Source: Synechococcus sp. LA31
GTDB taxonomy: Bacteria; Cyanobacteriota; Cyanobacteriia; PCC-6307; Cyanobiaceae
Direction of reading: 5' to 3'
Length of the DNA stretch: 64,000 bases
Assembly (NCBI RefSeq): GCF_018502385.1
Contig: NZ_CP075523.1
Location: forward strand, 2,480,001-2,544,000
In this document: piece after piece, positions 18,113 through 26,586 of the stretch
How the letters are laid out: every line of letters begins with the position of its first letter
Position numbering within the stretch: the stretch's first letter is position 1
Position numbers and translations under genes: made by a program
The notes under the pieces: generated by a model
Told to the model about the DNA's origin: nothing
The model's input: only the letters and a program-made list of their open reading frames with translations
Database searches by the model: none

Positions 18113-18137
18113 TCCAGCCGTTTCTGGCCAAGCCACA

Positions 18138-18163
18138 GGGTCCCGAAAGGGGCCCTTTTTTTT
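18138..18163 (+). terminator. Rho-independent terminator of psbD
   Basis: A 7-bp stem GGGTCCC/GGGGCCC (one G-T pair) with a GAAA loop is followed by eight T. It starts 25 bases after the psbD stop. Confidence 0.9.
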
Positions 18164-18193
18164 GGGGCAATGGCGAGCTTTCGCAGCTCAGCT

Positions 18194-19879
18194 CTATTCA
18201 GCTGGCGCCGAAGCATCTCCGCGCTGCTGCATCTGAGACAAGGCCTGCGCAAACTGCACGTTTACGCAAATGTCGCCTTCCGACAGGCTGAGCTCATCGC
18301 TTGAAGTGTTCGGCACGCTCTGGTGGCGGAGCACAATGCCCCGCTGATCGCAGCGGTGCACCCGGTAGCTGCCATCAGCCAACAGCATCTTGATCTGCGC
18401 CTGACTGCGCCGCACCCAGGCGCCATTACGCCGGAATGCCGGTGCATAGTCGGCATTGAAGCCTGGCTGGCTCACCACCCACTGGGCCGGCTGCTTTTGC
18501 TTCTGGTTATCGGTGTAAGCGCTGCTTTCCGGGAAACGCAGCAGCACCCGCCGCTCCGCCAGCAGTGGCACCAGGTGGGTCTCGGCGGCCACGCTGGCCT
18601 CCGGCGGAATGCTGCGCAGCAGCTCTCGGGTTTCCCAGCCCCGCTGCAGCTGCCGCCATGGCGACACATAAACCCAAGGTTGAACACTGTCTGGAATCAG
18701 TGCTGAAAGACTTCGGTGCGGGTTGCCGGTGATGGTGAACAACACCGAAAGCACCAGGGCTGTGCGCCATAGCCGCTTGAGCCAGCGCTCGTGAAACAAG
18801 TGGGGATGACGTGCCCACCAGAGAATTCCACCGGCAAAGACCCCGGGCACCAGATAGAGCACAAAACGCAGACTCACCGCTAGTGCATTGCCCCCCTGGG
18901 AGCTCAGCGCCACAAACAGGGGGCCGGCCATCAGTAACCAACCATCGAGTGCCGCGGCTGGCAGAAAGGCAAGAGGAAGCCACAGGGTGATGAGAAACCG
19001 CAGGCTGGGGCCGATGGGTTGCAGCAGTTCCTGCAGCAGCAACAGCGGCTGGCTGGCCATTGCCTGGAGTACATCCAGGGTGCTTCCCCTGCCGTTTTGC
19101 GCGGCCAGAAATTGTCCGAATCGCTCCTCCATGAAGCGATCCGCAACCTCACTGCCGAACAGTGGCATCCACACATTTGTAATCAGCACCACCATCAGCG
19201 CTGAGTAGAGGCACAAGCCCAGCCCAGCCCAACGCCAGCCTCGATGGCAGCGCACCATCATCCAAAGGCCGAAACTGAAGCTGAGCAGACCCACGTCTTC
19301 ACGTACGAAAGGAAGCAGCAGTGCGCACAACCCATAAAGCCAGGGGATGTTGCGTCTGATCCCAAGCAGCAGGCCAAAGCTCAGCACGGGGATGGCGCAG
19401 AGATCGTGGAAGTTTTCCAGGGCTGGCCCGATCACGATCCCGGCTGCGAAATAGCTGCAGGTGATCCAGGCCGCCAGTCGTGGCGGCAGGTCGACGCGAG
19501 CCAGTTGATGCAACACCAAGCCACCCGCGGTGAGCAGCCCCACCTGCACCAGTGGCAGGCTCCACACTCCGAGCAGCATCACCAGCGGCAGCCACACCAT
19601 CAACAGGGGAGTGAAGTGCTGGCCTAGATGGAAGTAGCCCAGGCCTGGCAAGGCTGTGCCGTGCACCAGTACCGGAGTTGAAAGCTGTGAGGCCAGGGTG
19701 CTTTCAAACGGCCGCCCGAGATGTCCGCTCCAGATTTCCTGGAGAAACAGGCCTTGGTCGTAAGTGGCGTTGAGGGTCCAGATCCTCCACACCTGCAGGA
19801 TCAGGCCAATGGCCAGAAAGAGGCTCGCAGCCAGCTGAACGCTCCGCTCAGGGGGGCGACGTTCGTGACGGGACGGCAT
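18194..19879 (-). CDS. DUF2079 family polytopic membrane protein
   Basis: The 561-residue protein has about ten to twelve hydrophobic helices in its first 390 residues, the family segment TYDQGLFLQEIWSGHLGRPFEST near the N-terminus and FHLGQHFTPLLMVWLPL after it, followed by a soluble C-terminal domain of about 160 residues. These are DUF2079 features; the family resembles GT-C type membrane transferases, but no reaction is established. It ends close to the psbD terminator on the opposite strand and lies 72 bases downstream of the multicopper oxidase gene, possibly in one transcript. Confidence 0.82.
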   Translation of the reverse strand: MPSRHERRPPERSVQLAASLFLAIGLILQVWRIWTLNATYDQGLFLQEIWSGHLGRPFESTLASQLSTPVLVHGTALPGLGYFHLGQHFTPLLMVWLPLVMLLGVWSLPLVQVGLLTAGGLVLHQLARVDLPPRLAAWITCSYFAAGIVIGPALENFHDLCAIPVLSFGLLLGIRRNIPWLYGLCALLLPFVREDVGLLSFSFGLWMMVRCHRGWRWAGLGLCLYSALMVVLITNVWMPLFGSEVADRFMEERFGQFLAAQNGRGSTLDVLQAMASQPLLLLQELLQPIGPSLRFLITLWLPLAFLPAAALDGWLLMAGPLFVALSSQGGNALAVSLRFVLYLVPGVFAGGILWWARHPHLFHERWLKRLWRTALVLSVLFTITGNPHRSLSALIPDSVQPWVYVSPWRQLQRGWETRELLRSIPPEASVAAETHLVPLLAERRVLLRFPESSAYTDNQKQKQPAQWVVSQPGFNADYAPAFRRNGAWVRRSQAQIKMLLADGSYRVHRCDQRGIVLRHQSVPNTSSDELSLSEGDICVNVQFAQALSQMQQRGDASAPAE

Positions 19880-19951
19880 CCTTGCGGCTTCCTGACAGGG
19901 GCGCTTAACGCTGCCGATTCTCCTGGATGGGTAGGGCTGCTTGGCCTGGGT

Positions 19952-21547
19952 TCAGATGCCGGACTGCTCGTGGTGGGTAGCCTCCGGATCCCACCAGCGC
20001 AGATCTGCCTGGCGATAGCTCACCACATTGAACATGCCGCGGGCGTGGTGATCACTGATGTGGCAGTGGAACGCCCAGATGCCGGGATCATCGGCATCGA
20101 GGGCGATCCGGACTCGCTCTCCCTTCGGAACAAACACGGTGTCACGGATGGGCCCCTGGATGGGCTGGTCGTTGATGGCCACCAGCTGAAACTCGTGGCC
20201 GTGCAGGTGCATCGGATGTCCCATCGGTGTGTGGTTGATCAACTCCAGCTCCACCCGCTGCCCTTGTTCAATCTGGATGGGGTCGCGGTATGGATAGAAG
20301 CGCTGATTTAATCCCCACCGGTAGGGAGGCTGGGGGCCGTTGAGCGAGACAGGAAAGGTCATCTCTGCGGCTCGCTCCGCCAGCGGGCGGCTGGCCTGTA
20401 GGTGCAGGTCTTGGCTGCTGGTGAGCTCGCCGTTCCAGAGCTCGCTCATCGGAGAGAGTGTTGGTGTCGCGCCCTTAAGCCCGCTCCGCAGGATCACACC
20501 ACAACGTTGCTGGCTGCGATCCCCGTAGGCCAGGAGGGGGTAGAACCCAGGCTTCTCTGGCATGGTGATGCGCAGGCTGAGCCGCTGAGCGAGCGCTAGT
20601 TGAAAGAGTGAGCCGCGGATGGGCTGCACCGGGTTGGCATCGGTGCGTAGAAGCTCGGCATCGAGTTCACCGAGATCCAGGAAGAAATTGATGAAGGAAC
20701 TGCCGGCAATCCATCGAACCACCACCGTTTCCCCAGGCTCCACATCCAGCACCTGGGGATCATCGAGCGTGCGCTCGTTGGCCAGCAGCGCGTCAAAGAT
20801 CACATCCGGTTGCATCAGTACGCCTGATCGCTCCTCCCACCGGAAGCGTTGCGCGCCCTCATCCCAGGTCTGAACCCGCAAGGGTCTGGGTTGGTGCCAG
20901 GGAAATCCCGCCAGCTGACGCGCCATGGCAGTCCCTCCACCACGCTCGCCGTTCACCAGATTCCGGAGAATGCGCTCCGCCGGGGTGTAGCTGAAATCTC
21001 GCAGCATCACGGTGAAGCTGTGATCAGCCCAGCGATCTTGCTCTGGTGTGCTGATCAGCAGCGGCTCCGCCACGAAGCTCTGGGCTTGCAGGCCATAGTG
21101 CGAATGCAGCCAGAACGTGCCGTCCTGTTGCAGCGGGAAGCGCAACCGCAACCGCTCACCAGGTGGGATTGGAGGCTGGGTCGTGAACGGAACGCCGTCC
21201 ATCGCATTGGGCAGGATCAGCCCATGGAAGTGGAGGGTGGTGGGCACCGCCAAGCGGTTGGTCACCACCACATCAACGCCGTCTTGGCGTGTGGTGCTGT
21301 AGCCCCGCTCGCCGCTGATTTGCTGGATGGCTCCGCGCATCACACGGCGGCCGAACACCTGCACCGGCGCGGTGGTGATCTCCAGCTGCGTTGTGTTGGG
21401 TGTGATCGGCAGCTGAAAAGCTTCCTGAGCACTGAATTGCTGCCAGGCAGCGTGCTCCTTGGCCGCTTTGGCCTGAGCGAGCCAGCCCCCTGTAGCAACA
21501 AGGCCTCCACCTGCGAGTCCCAGCTGCAACAGTTGGCGCCGTTGCAT
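19952..21547 (-). CDS. multicopper oxidase, Tat-exported
   Basis: The 531-residue protein begins with MQRRQLLQLGLAGGG, which carries a short twin-arginine-like RR motif in front of a hydrophobic stretch and a signal cleavage region near AQAKAA. All four copper-binding blocks are visible: HFHGLILP, WLHSHYGLQ, HPMHLHGHEFQL and HCHISDHHARGM, including the HCH type 1/type 3 site and the axial Met. It should oxidise a small substrate or metal ion with reduction of oxygen, outside the cytoplasm. The natural substrate is not readable; there is no Met-rich insert typical of CueO. Confidence 0.9.
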   Translation of the reverse strand: MQRRQLLQLGLAGGGLVATGGWLAQAKAAKEHAAWQQFSAQEAFQLPITPNTTQLEITTAPVQVFGRRVMRGAIQQISGERGYSTTRQDGVDVVVTNRLAVPTTLHFHGLILPNAMDGVPFTTQPPIPPGERLRLRFPLQQDGTFWLHSHYGLQAQSFVAEPLLISTPEQDRWADHSFTVMLRDFSYTPAERILRNLVNGERGGGTAMARQLAGFPWHQPRPLRVQTWDEGAQRFRWEERSGVLMQPDVIFDALLANERTLDDPQVLDVEPGETVVVRWIAGSSFINFFLDLGELDAELLRTDANPVQPIRGSLFQLALAQRLSLRITMPEKPGFYPLLAYGDRSQQRCGVILRSGLKGATPTLSPMSELWNGELTSSQDLHLQASRPLAERAAEMTFPVSLNGPQPPYRWGLNQRFYPYRDPIQIEQGQRVELELINHTPMGHPMHLHGHEFQLVAINDQPIQGPIRDTVFVPKGERVRIALDADDPGIWAFHCHISDHHARGMFNVVSYRQADLRWWDPEATHHEQSGI

Positions 21548-21775
21548 GGGTGGTGAGAGCGTCTGTTCGGGTTCTAGTCACATCGCCAGATTTCAGCCAG
21601 TTTTGGCGACGGCACGATGCGGCAGCACTGGTTAGTGCCTCTGCTTCTGTGGTGAGTGATTCGCGATTGGCTATACAGAATCTTGTTGATTGGGTGGCCA
21701 TTGATGGCTGCTTGCCGGTGCTGAGATGCCTGCCGGCGTGGTTCTGGTAGTGAGGTCTTATCTGGTTATGAAGAT

Positions 21776-22810
21776 GTGCGCTGGCTGCTATTGGTTGGTA
21801 TCAGTGTGTTGCCTCGCATGAGCTCACGCGCTCGCTTGCTGGTGCAGGTCATGGCAGCAGTGGCTTCGCTGGTGCTGGCCGATCAGATCGCTCGCCATCT
21901 CGGGCTCGCTCGGGCTGCCGGCTTGCTTTGCTTAACGAGCCTGGCCACGCTGGTCATTGGTGCCCGTCTGGGTTGGCGTCAGGCCCTGCTCGGTGTACTG
22001 GGGTTGACGTTGCTCGCCATTCCAGCGGCTCTGAGCCACGGGGATCCGGTGTTGGCCACGCTGGTGATGACCTTCACGGCATTCGGCCTGGGTCTTAGTG
22101 CCCGCTGGCAGCTCCAGCAGGTGTACTACTTGATGATCGTGAGCCTTTGCTTGTTGATCACCAACACACCGCTCACCCAAGGCTCCAGCGCTTTATCGGT
22201 CCTGCGTTTGGCCGGCTCGGTGCTGATGTCTGGTGCGTTCACGATCCTGTTGCAGCGCTGGCTGGTGCCCCGTGATCCAGACAAGGTTCCCGTCGCGTTG
22301 TTCCCCGTGGCTCACAGCTGGCGGCGCAGTACGGCTTATGGCGCTTTGTTGGCCAGCACTACGCTGGTCACCACGCCGCTTGCCCTTCAGCAGCACTGGC
22401 ATGTCAGCGGCCTTTGGTTGATCCTGGTGCCCTTCATGGTTTTGCGCCCTTTCGTGCGCGATTCGTGGAAGGTGGCACTGCATCGTTCACTTGGCACCGT
22501 GGCAGGGGTGCTGCTGGTTGTGTTGCTCGCCTTCATCCTGCCCAAGGGTTTACCGCTGCAGGTTCCAGCCATCGTGCTAGCGGTCGTCACCGTGTTGATT
22601 GCCATCAAGCGCGGCCATCCAGCCGTGATGCTGATGGCTTACACGGCCACGATCGTGCTGTTCGACAGCCAAAGCGCCGATTTACTCCTGATGGCTGATG
22701 AACGCCTTCAGGCGAATCTGATGGGTGTGGCCATCACCCTTGCGGCCATGGCCATCGCCCATCCGATTGAGCAACGGATGCAGCTCAAACAAGTGCGCGA
22801 AGCCGGCTAA
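21776..22810 (+). CDS. FUSC-family membrane protein (aromatic-acid-exporter-like)
   Basis: The 344-residue product is almost wholly membrane-embedded: about five helices in residues 20-165, a short soluble segment with RRSTAYGALLASTT, and a second helix set at 195-330 that includes LWLILVPFMVLRP and KVALHRSLGTVAGVLL. The second block resembles the FUSC module, where the conserved H-R-x-x-G-T appears as HRSLGT. FUSC proteins are linked to export of small aromatic acids. Start is GTG at 21776. The last three codons and the stop lie within the antisense tRNA-Thr gene. Confidence 0.75.
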   Translation: MRWLLLVGISVLPRMSSRARLLVQVMAAVASLVLADQIARHLGLARAAGLLCLTSLATLVIGARLGWRQALLGVLGLTLLAIPAALSHGDPVLATLVMTFTAFGLGLSARWQLQQVYYLMIVSLCLLITNTPLTQGSSALSVLRLAGSVLMSGAFTILLQRWLVPRDPDKVPVALFPVAHSWRRSTAYGALLASTTLVTTPLALQQHWHVSGLWLILVPFMVLRPFVRDSWKVALHRSLGTVAGVLLVVLLAFILPKGLPLQVPAIVLAVVTVLIAIKRGHPAVMLMAYTATIVLFDSQSADLLLMADERLQANLMGVAITLAAMAIAHPIEQRMQLKQVREAG

Positions 22811-22872
22811 CGGATTTGAACCGATGGCCTTCGCTTTACAAAAGCGCTGCTCTACCACTGAGCTAAGCCGGC
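22801..22872 (-). tRNA. tRNA-Thr (anticodon TGT)
   Basis: A 72-base cloverleaf reads on the minus strand: acceptor GCCGGCT/AGCCGGC, D-arm GCTC-GAGC, anticodon loop TTTGTAA in stem GCGCT/AGCGA, T-loop TTCAAAT. The CCA end is not encoded. Its 3' end overlaps the last 10 bases of the convergent membrane-protein gene, including the stop codon. Confidence 0.95.
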
Positions 22873-22899
22873 GTGAAGGTCATGCCTTCGCAGCTGAGC

Positions 22900-23103
22900 T
22901 TATCGCTCAGCCAGGGCCCATAGCAGCAGTTGAGTGCGGCTTCGGCAGCCGGTCTTGGCCAGCATCCTGGAGATGTGGCTCTCCACGGTGCGTGGGCTGA
23001 GCACGAGCTCGGTGGCGATGGATCGGTTGCTTAGGCCGCGCAACAAGCGGCGCAGCACCTGAGCTTCCGCCGGTGTGACGGCTTTGAGGCAGTGGGAGGG
23101 CAT
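22900..23103 (-). CDS. small LuxR-type HTH regulator without receiver domain
   Basis: The 67-residue protein is little more than a LuxR/GerE DNA-binding domain: LTPAEAQ-like start (VTPAEAQVLRRLLRGLSNRSIATELVL region), recognition helix SPRTVESHISRML and KTGCRSRTQLLLWAL. There is no receiver or ligand-binding domain. Such mini-regulators are known in picocyanobacteria, where they may be always active or controlled by abundance. It lies directly downstream of minE on the same strand. Confidence 0.85.
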   Translation of the reverse strand: MPSHCLKAVTPAEAQVLRRLLRGLSNRSIATELVLSPRTVESHISRMLAKTGCRSRTQLLLWALAER

Positions 23104-23137
23104 GGCTGGATCAGCAGTGATGCCCTGAGCATTCCCC

Positions 23138-23479
23138 TCAGGCCTGCGTGGCCGTCCAGACTGGATCAGCTTCGGCTTCGGGCTCTTCTGCGCTGGGCTT
23201 GGCTTCTTCTTGCGGTAATGGTTTGGTGCGCCGGATCGGGAGGTTGGCCACGAGGGCGGTCACGCGGTCTTCCGTTTCCAGGCTCACGTCGCCCTCCTCG
23301 ATATCGATCTCCACGTAGCGGCTCACCACCTCGAGAATCTCGCGGCGCATCTGCTCCAGCAGTTCAGGGTTGAGGTCGCTGCGGTCGTGGGCAAGAACGA
23401 GCTGCAGCCGTTGTTTGGCGGTATTGGCGCTGGCGGGTTGGCGACCGAGCAGGTTGTTGATGAAATCGCGCAGGGTCAT
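23138..23479 (-). CDS. minE: cell division topological specificity factor MinE
   Basis: The 113-residue protein has the MinE layout: an N-terminal helix [14 protein letters not shown] that binds membrane, the MinD-interaction helix [16 protein letters not shown], and the C-terminal beta dimerisation part [16 protein letters not shown]. MinE drives MinD off the membrane to set the division site. A proline/glutamate-rich tail of about 25 residues extends the C-terminus. Its start lies 4 bases after the minD stop, so both are cotranscribed. Confidence 0.96.
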   Translation of the reverse strand: MTLRDFINNLLGRQPASANTAKQRLQLVLAHDRSDLNPELLEQMRREILEVVSRYVEIDIEEGDVSLETEDRVTALVANLPIRRTKPLPQEEAKPSAEEPEAEADPVWTATQA

Positions 23480-23483
23480 TAGT

Positions 23484-24308
23484 TCAGAAGATCTTGGTTT
23501 GCATCAGGCGGCCGAGCTTGGCCCGCAAGCCTCGCCGCACTTTGGCGGGATCGATCAGGGGAACGTCTTCCCCGCAGATGCGGCGGGCAATGTTGTTGTA
23601 GGCCTGTGCCGCAGGCGAGTTGTTGCCGTTGAGGGTGAGGGGTTCTCCGCGGTTGGTGCTCACGATCACCTGCTCGTCTTCGAGCACCAGGCCCAGCAGA
23701 GGCAGGGCCAGGATGTCGGTCACGTCGTCGACGGCCAGCATGTCCTGGTTGGCCATCATTTTGGGCCGCACCCGATTGAGCACCAGCTGGATCGGCTTGA
23801 TACCGCGGGTGTTGAGCAGGCCGATCACGCGGTCAGCGTCCCGCACGGCGGACACTTCCGGGGTGGTGATCACGATGGCTTCTTTTGCGGCGCCGGCCGC
23901 GTTTTTGAAGCCGTCTTCAATGCCGGCGGGGCAGTCGATCAGCACGATGTCGAAGCTCTCGCGCAGCATGCCCACGATGGTTTGCATGTCTTCAGGCTTG
24001 AGCCACTCGAGCATGCGTGGGTTGCCTGCCGGCAGGAGCGCCAGGTTCGGCTCCAGCTTGTGTTTCACCAGCGCCTGATCGAGGCGGCAGTTGCCGGAGA
24101 GCACCTCTTGGGCGGTGTAGACGATCCGGTTTTCCAGGCCCAGCAGCAGATCAAGGTTCCGCAGGCCAAAGTCGGCATCGAGCACGGCGGTGCGCATGCC
24201 CTGGCGGGCAAGCGCGATGCCCAGGTTGGCCGTGAGCGTGGTTTTCCCCACGCCCCCCTTGCCTGAGCAAATCAAGATGGAGCGGCTTCCCGAGCTGGTC
24301 ACGGGCAC
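23484..24308 (-). CDS. minD: septum site-determining ATPase MinD
   Basis: The 274-residue ATPase has the deviant Walker [11 protein letters not shown] at about 14-23, [26 protein letters not shown] and a C-terminal amphipathic end rich in R and K ([18 protein letters not shown]). It recruits MinC to the membrane and oscillates with MinE. The start is the GTG at 24308. Upstream, where minC would be expected, a plus-strand cassette of three genes lies instead. Confidence 0.96.
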   Translation of the reverse strand: MPVTSSGSRSILICSGKGGVGKTTLTANLGIALARQGMRTAVLDADFGLRNLDLLLGLENRIVYTAQEVLSGNCRLDQALVKHKLEPNLALLPAGNPRMLEWLKPEDMQTIVGMLRESFDIVLIDCPAGIEDGFKNAAGAAKEAIVITTPEVSAVRDADRVIGLLNTRGIKPIQLVLNRVRPKMMANQDMLAVDDVTDILALPLLGLVLEDEQVIVSTNRGEPLTLNGNNSPAAQAYNNIARRICGEDVPLIDPAKVRRGLRAKLGRLMQTKIF

Positions 24309-24422
24309 GATCTGGAATCGAGGCAGGTTAAGGCCATTTGCTGCGTCGGCTTGGTGTCGCTGTCACTGGGCAGGCGGGGCCGCATCCCTTAGAACAACCC
24401 GATACGCCTGTAGATCAGTCCC

Positions 24423-25418
24423 ATGAGCGGCAGCACCAGCGGCCAGCGCCTGCTTGTTATGCCTGATGACGGGGGTGCGGCAGTTGTTGACCTCATCGAT
24501 CAGGCCTGCCAGGAGCTGCTGCTCAAGCAGTTCAAGCTGCAGAGCGAGCAGGTTGAGCAAGCCCTGATCCGCGCTCGGGAGCGGGGTGTGCGGGTGCGGG
24601 TGATGCTCAACCCCCATACATCCGGCGGTGACCGCTGGAACGATGAAGCCTTCGCTTTGCTGCAGAGCCACGGCCATGAAGTGGTGTGGACAAGTGAATG
24701 TTTCCCTGTCACCCATGAGAAGTCGATGGTGATCGATGGCCATGCGGCCCTGATCGCCACCTTCAACCTCTCCGATAAATATTTCACAGAAACCCGCGAT
24801 TACGGTGTGATCACCCATGACCCCGTGGTCATTGAGCAGGTGCGGGCCGGCTTTGAGGCCGATTGGCACCGCAGCTTTTTCGAGCCCCGACTGGATGTGG
24901 GCCTGGTGTGGAGCAACGCCCATAGCCGCGGCCAGATGGCTCGTGTGATCGACTCGGCCCGCAAGACCCTATGGATCCAGCACCCCAAATTCGTGGATGC
25001 AGTGATCCTCGAGCGCATCGTGGCGGCACGAGAACGAGGCGTGAAGGTGCGGGTGCTCTGCGGCGGTAAGCATGGCCTGAGCGATTGGGATGTGTATGAC
25101 ACCTTCAGCTCCCTGAGGGTGATGGAGCTTTTTGGTGTGAAAATCCGCCGTCAGCAGCACCTCAAGTTGCACGCCAAGTTGATCCTGGTGGATGGCCAGG
25201 CGGCGATGACCGGTTCGATGAACATTGACCGCAGCGCCTTTGATGTACGCCGTGAGCTCGGGATCGAGATCAATTCTCGCGATGTGATGAAACGCCTTGA
25301 GGCGATTTTTGAGGCTGATTGGGAGGCTTCCAAGAAGTACAGCGCTCCCGATCCACTTGATCCCGCTTATCACGAGCATGGTGAGCTGGCTCCTGATCCG
25401 CATTTCGTTCACGATTGA
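24423..25418 (+). CDS. phospholipase D-like domain protein
   Basis: The 331-residue protein has two HKD repeats: HEKSMVIDGHAALIATFN near residues 98-115 and LHAKLILVDGQAAMTGSMN near 242-260. Both have the catalytic His and Lys, and both Asp. This is the PLD superfamily (phospholipases, cardiolipin synthases, some nucleases). There is no membrane helix or signal peptide, so cardiolipin synthase is less likely. Its stop overlaps the start of the first chrA half by one base. It belongs to the plus-strand cassette that splits the min genes. Confidence 0.88.
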   Translation: MSGSTSGQRLLVMPDDGGAAVVDLIDQACQELLLKQFKLQSEQVEQALIRARERGVRVRVMLNPHTSGGDRWNDEAFALLQSHGHEVVWTSECFPVTHEKSMVIDGHAALIATFNLSDKYFTETRDYGVITHDPVVIEQVRAGFEADWHRSFFEPRLDVGLVWSNAHSRGQMARVIDSARKTLWIQHPKFVDAVILERIVAARERGVKVRVLCGGKHGLSDWDVYDTFSSLRVMELFGVKIRRQQHLKLHAKLILVDGQAAMTGSMNIDRSAFDVRRELGIEINSRDVMKRLEAIFEADWEASKKYSAPDPLDPAYHEHGELAPDPHFVHD

Positions 25419-25975
25419 TGACTGAATCTGCGCCGTATCCCACCCATCTTCAGTTGTTTCTCGGCATGCAGCAGGTGGCGCTTTCCTCCTTTGGGGGTGG
25501 CCTCTCTGCCTGGAGTGAGCGGATTGTGGTGGAAGATCGCCAATGGATGAACAAAGAGGAGTTCATCACCGGCCTCACTGTGGCTCGTCTATTTCCAGGG
25601 CCTAATCAGATCAACATGGCTGTTTATATCGGTAGTCGCTTCCATGGCTTGAGTGGTGCTGTTGTAGCTCTGCTTGGTATTTTGCTGCTTCCCTTCAGCG
25701 TTCTGATGGTGTTGGGTCTCAGTTACTACTACCTGCATGAAACCCTGGCGGTGGATCGGGTGCTTGCTGGTGTGATCACAGCATCGGCGGGTATGGCCCT
25801 CTCGATGGGCTTCAAGATCGCCGGGGTTTATACCCGAGATCCAGTGGCGATGCTGTTGGCCGGCGGCAGTTTTATCGCCATGAGTGTGTTTCATGTGCGA
25901 TTGATTCCCCTGGTGCTGGTGGCTGCTCCTCTGGCCATGGCCTGGTATTGGCCTCGAGCAGAACAGCAGCCATGA
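25418..25975 (+). CDS. chrA: chromate transporter ChrA, N-terminal-type half
   Basis: The 185-residue protein is a single ChrA domain: SSFGGGLSAWSERIVVEDRQWM, then FITGLTVARLFPGPNQINMAVYIG, followed by four or five hydrophobic helices. The motifs LFPGPNQ and FGGG are family signatures. Half-size ChrA proteins usually act in pairs; its partner follows with an ATGA overlap. Known substrates are chromate and sulfate-like anions. The ATG at 25418 is preferred over a TTG 3 bases upstream. Confidence 0.9.
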   Translation: MTESAPYPTHLQLFLGMQQVALSSFGGGLSAWSERIVVEDRQWMNKEEFITGLTVARLFPGPNQINMAVYIGSRFHGLSGAVVALLGILLLPFSVLMVLGLSYYYLHETLAVDRVLAGVITASAGMALSMGFKIAGVYTRDPVAMLLAGGSFIAMSVFHVRLIPLVLVAAPLAMAWYWPRAEQQP

Positions 25976-26586
25976 GCGCCACCGCTGCTGCTGTTTCTGC
26001 CACCACGGCTGCCTGTCAAGCCGTTGCGCTCAGCGATTGGCGCAATTTGCTGGCAGTGATCTGGGATTTTCTGAGTCTCTCGCTGTTTTCGCTGGGTGGT
26101 GGCAACACTCTTCTTAACGAGTACCACCACATGGCCGTGGAGCAGTACTGCTGGCTGTCTTCCCGCCAATTCGCTGACATCTACGCCATCGCTGAGGCTT
26201 CGCCTGGCCCGAGTTCAATGATCGTGGGCCTGCTGGGGATGGGGGCTGCCGTGAAGGAGGGAGCCTTTTGGGCGCTGCTAAGCGGCCTGGTCGCAGAGAT
26301 ATCGATTCTCTTGCCTTCCACCGTGTTGATGGTGGTGGCCGCCTTGAGTTGGAATCGCATGCGCAATAGCCCCTGGCGCGTGGCTTTCGAGCGGGGGCTG
26401 GGCCCGATCACGTTGGGGATCCTCTTCTCTGTGGGCCTGAAAATTCTGCGCATTTCCGATCACGACACACCGGCCTACGCGGTGTCGTTGGTGGTTTGTG
26501 TGCTGATGCTTCGCACCAAGATTTCACCGCTGTGGTTCATGGCAGTGGCGGGGTTGATGGGCGCGCTGGGTTTGGTTAACCGTTGA
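25972..26586 (+). CDS. chrA: chromate transporter ChrA, C-terminal-type half
   Basis: The 204-residue partner carries the same signatures in variant form: FSLGGGNTLLNEYHHMAVEQYCWLSSRQFAD and IAEASPGPSSMIVGLLG, then several membrane helices. An alanine-rich N-terminal tail of about 20 residues comes first. Start at the ATG at 25972 overlaps the previous stop (ATGA). Its 3' end overlaps the convergent minC by 11 bases. The two halves together make the equivalent of one full-length ChrA. Confidence 0.9.
   Translation: MSATAAAVSATTAACQAVALSDWRNLLAVIWDFLSLSLFSLGGGNTLLNEYHHMAVEQYCWLSSRQFADIYAIAEASPGPSSMIVGLLGMGAAVKEGAFWALLSGLVAEISILLPSTVLMVVAALSWNRMRNSPWRVAFERGLGPITLGILFSVGLKILRISDHDTPAYAVSLVVCVLMLRTKISPLWFMAVAGLMGALGLVNR

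Noticed and set aside
16979-18136. Long minus-strand open frame opposite psbD
   Set aside because: It mirrors psbD in the antisense frame, with no motif and a composition typical of a shadow.
23370-24266. Plus-strand open frame opposite minD
   Set aside because: Antisense shadow of a certain gene, with His, Gln and Val-rich composition.
24423-25418. Cardiolipin synthase for the PLD-like gene
   Set aside because: There are no N-terminal membrane helices, and the order of parts differs from typical Cls proteins.
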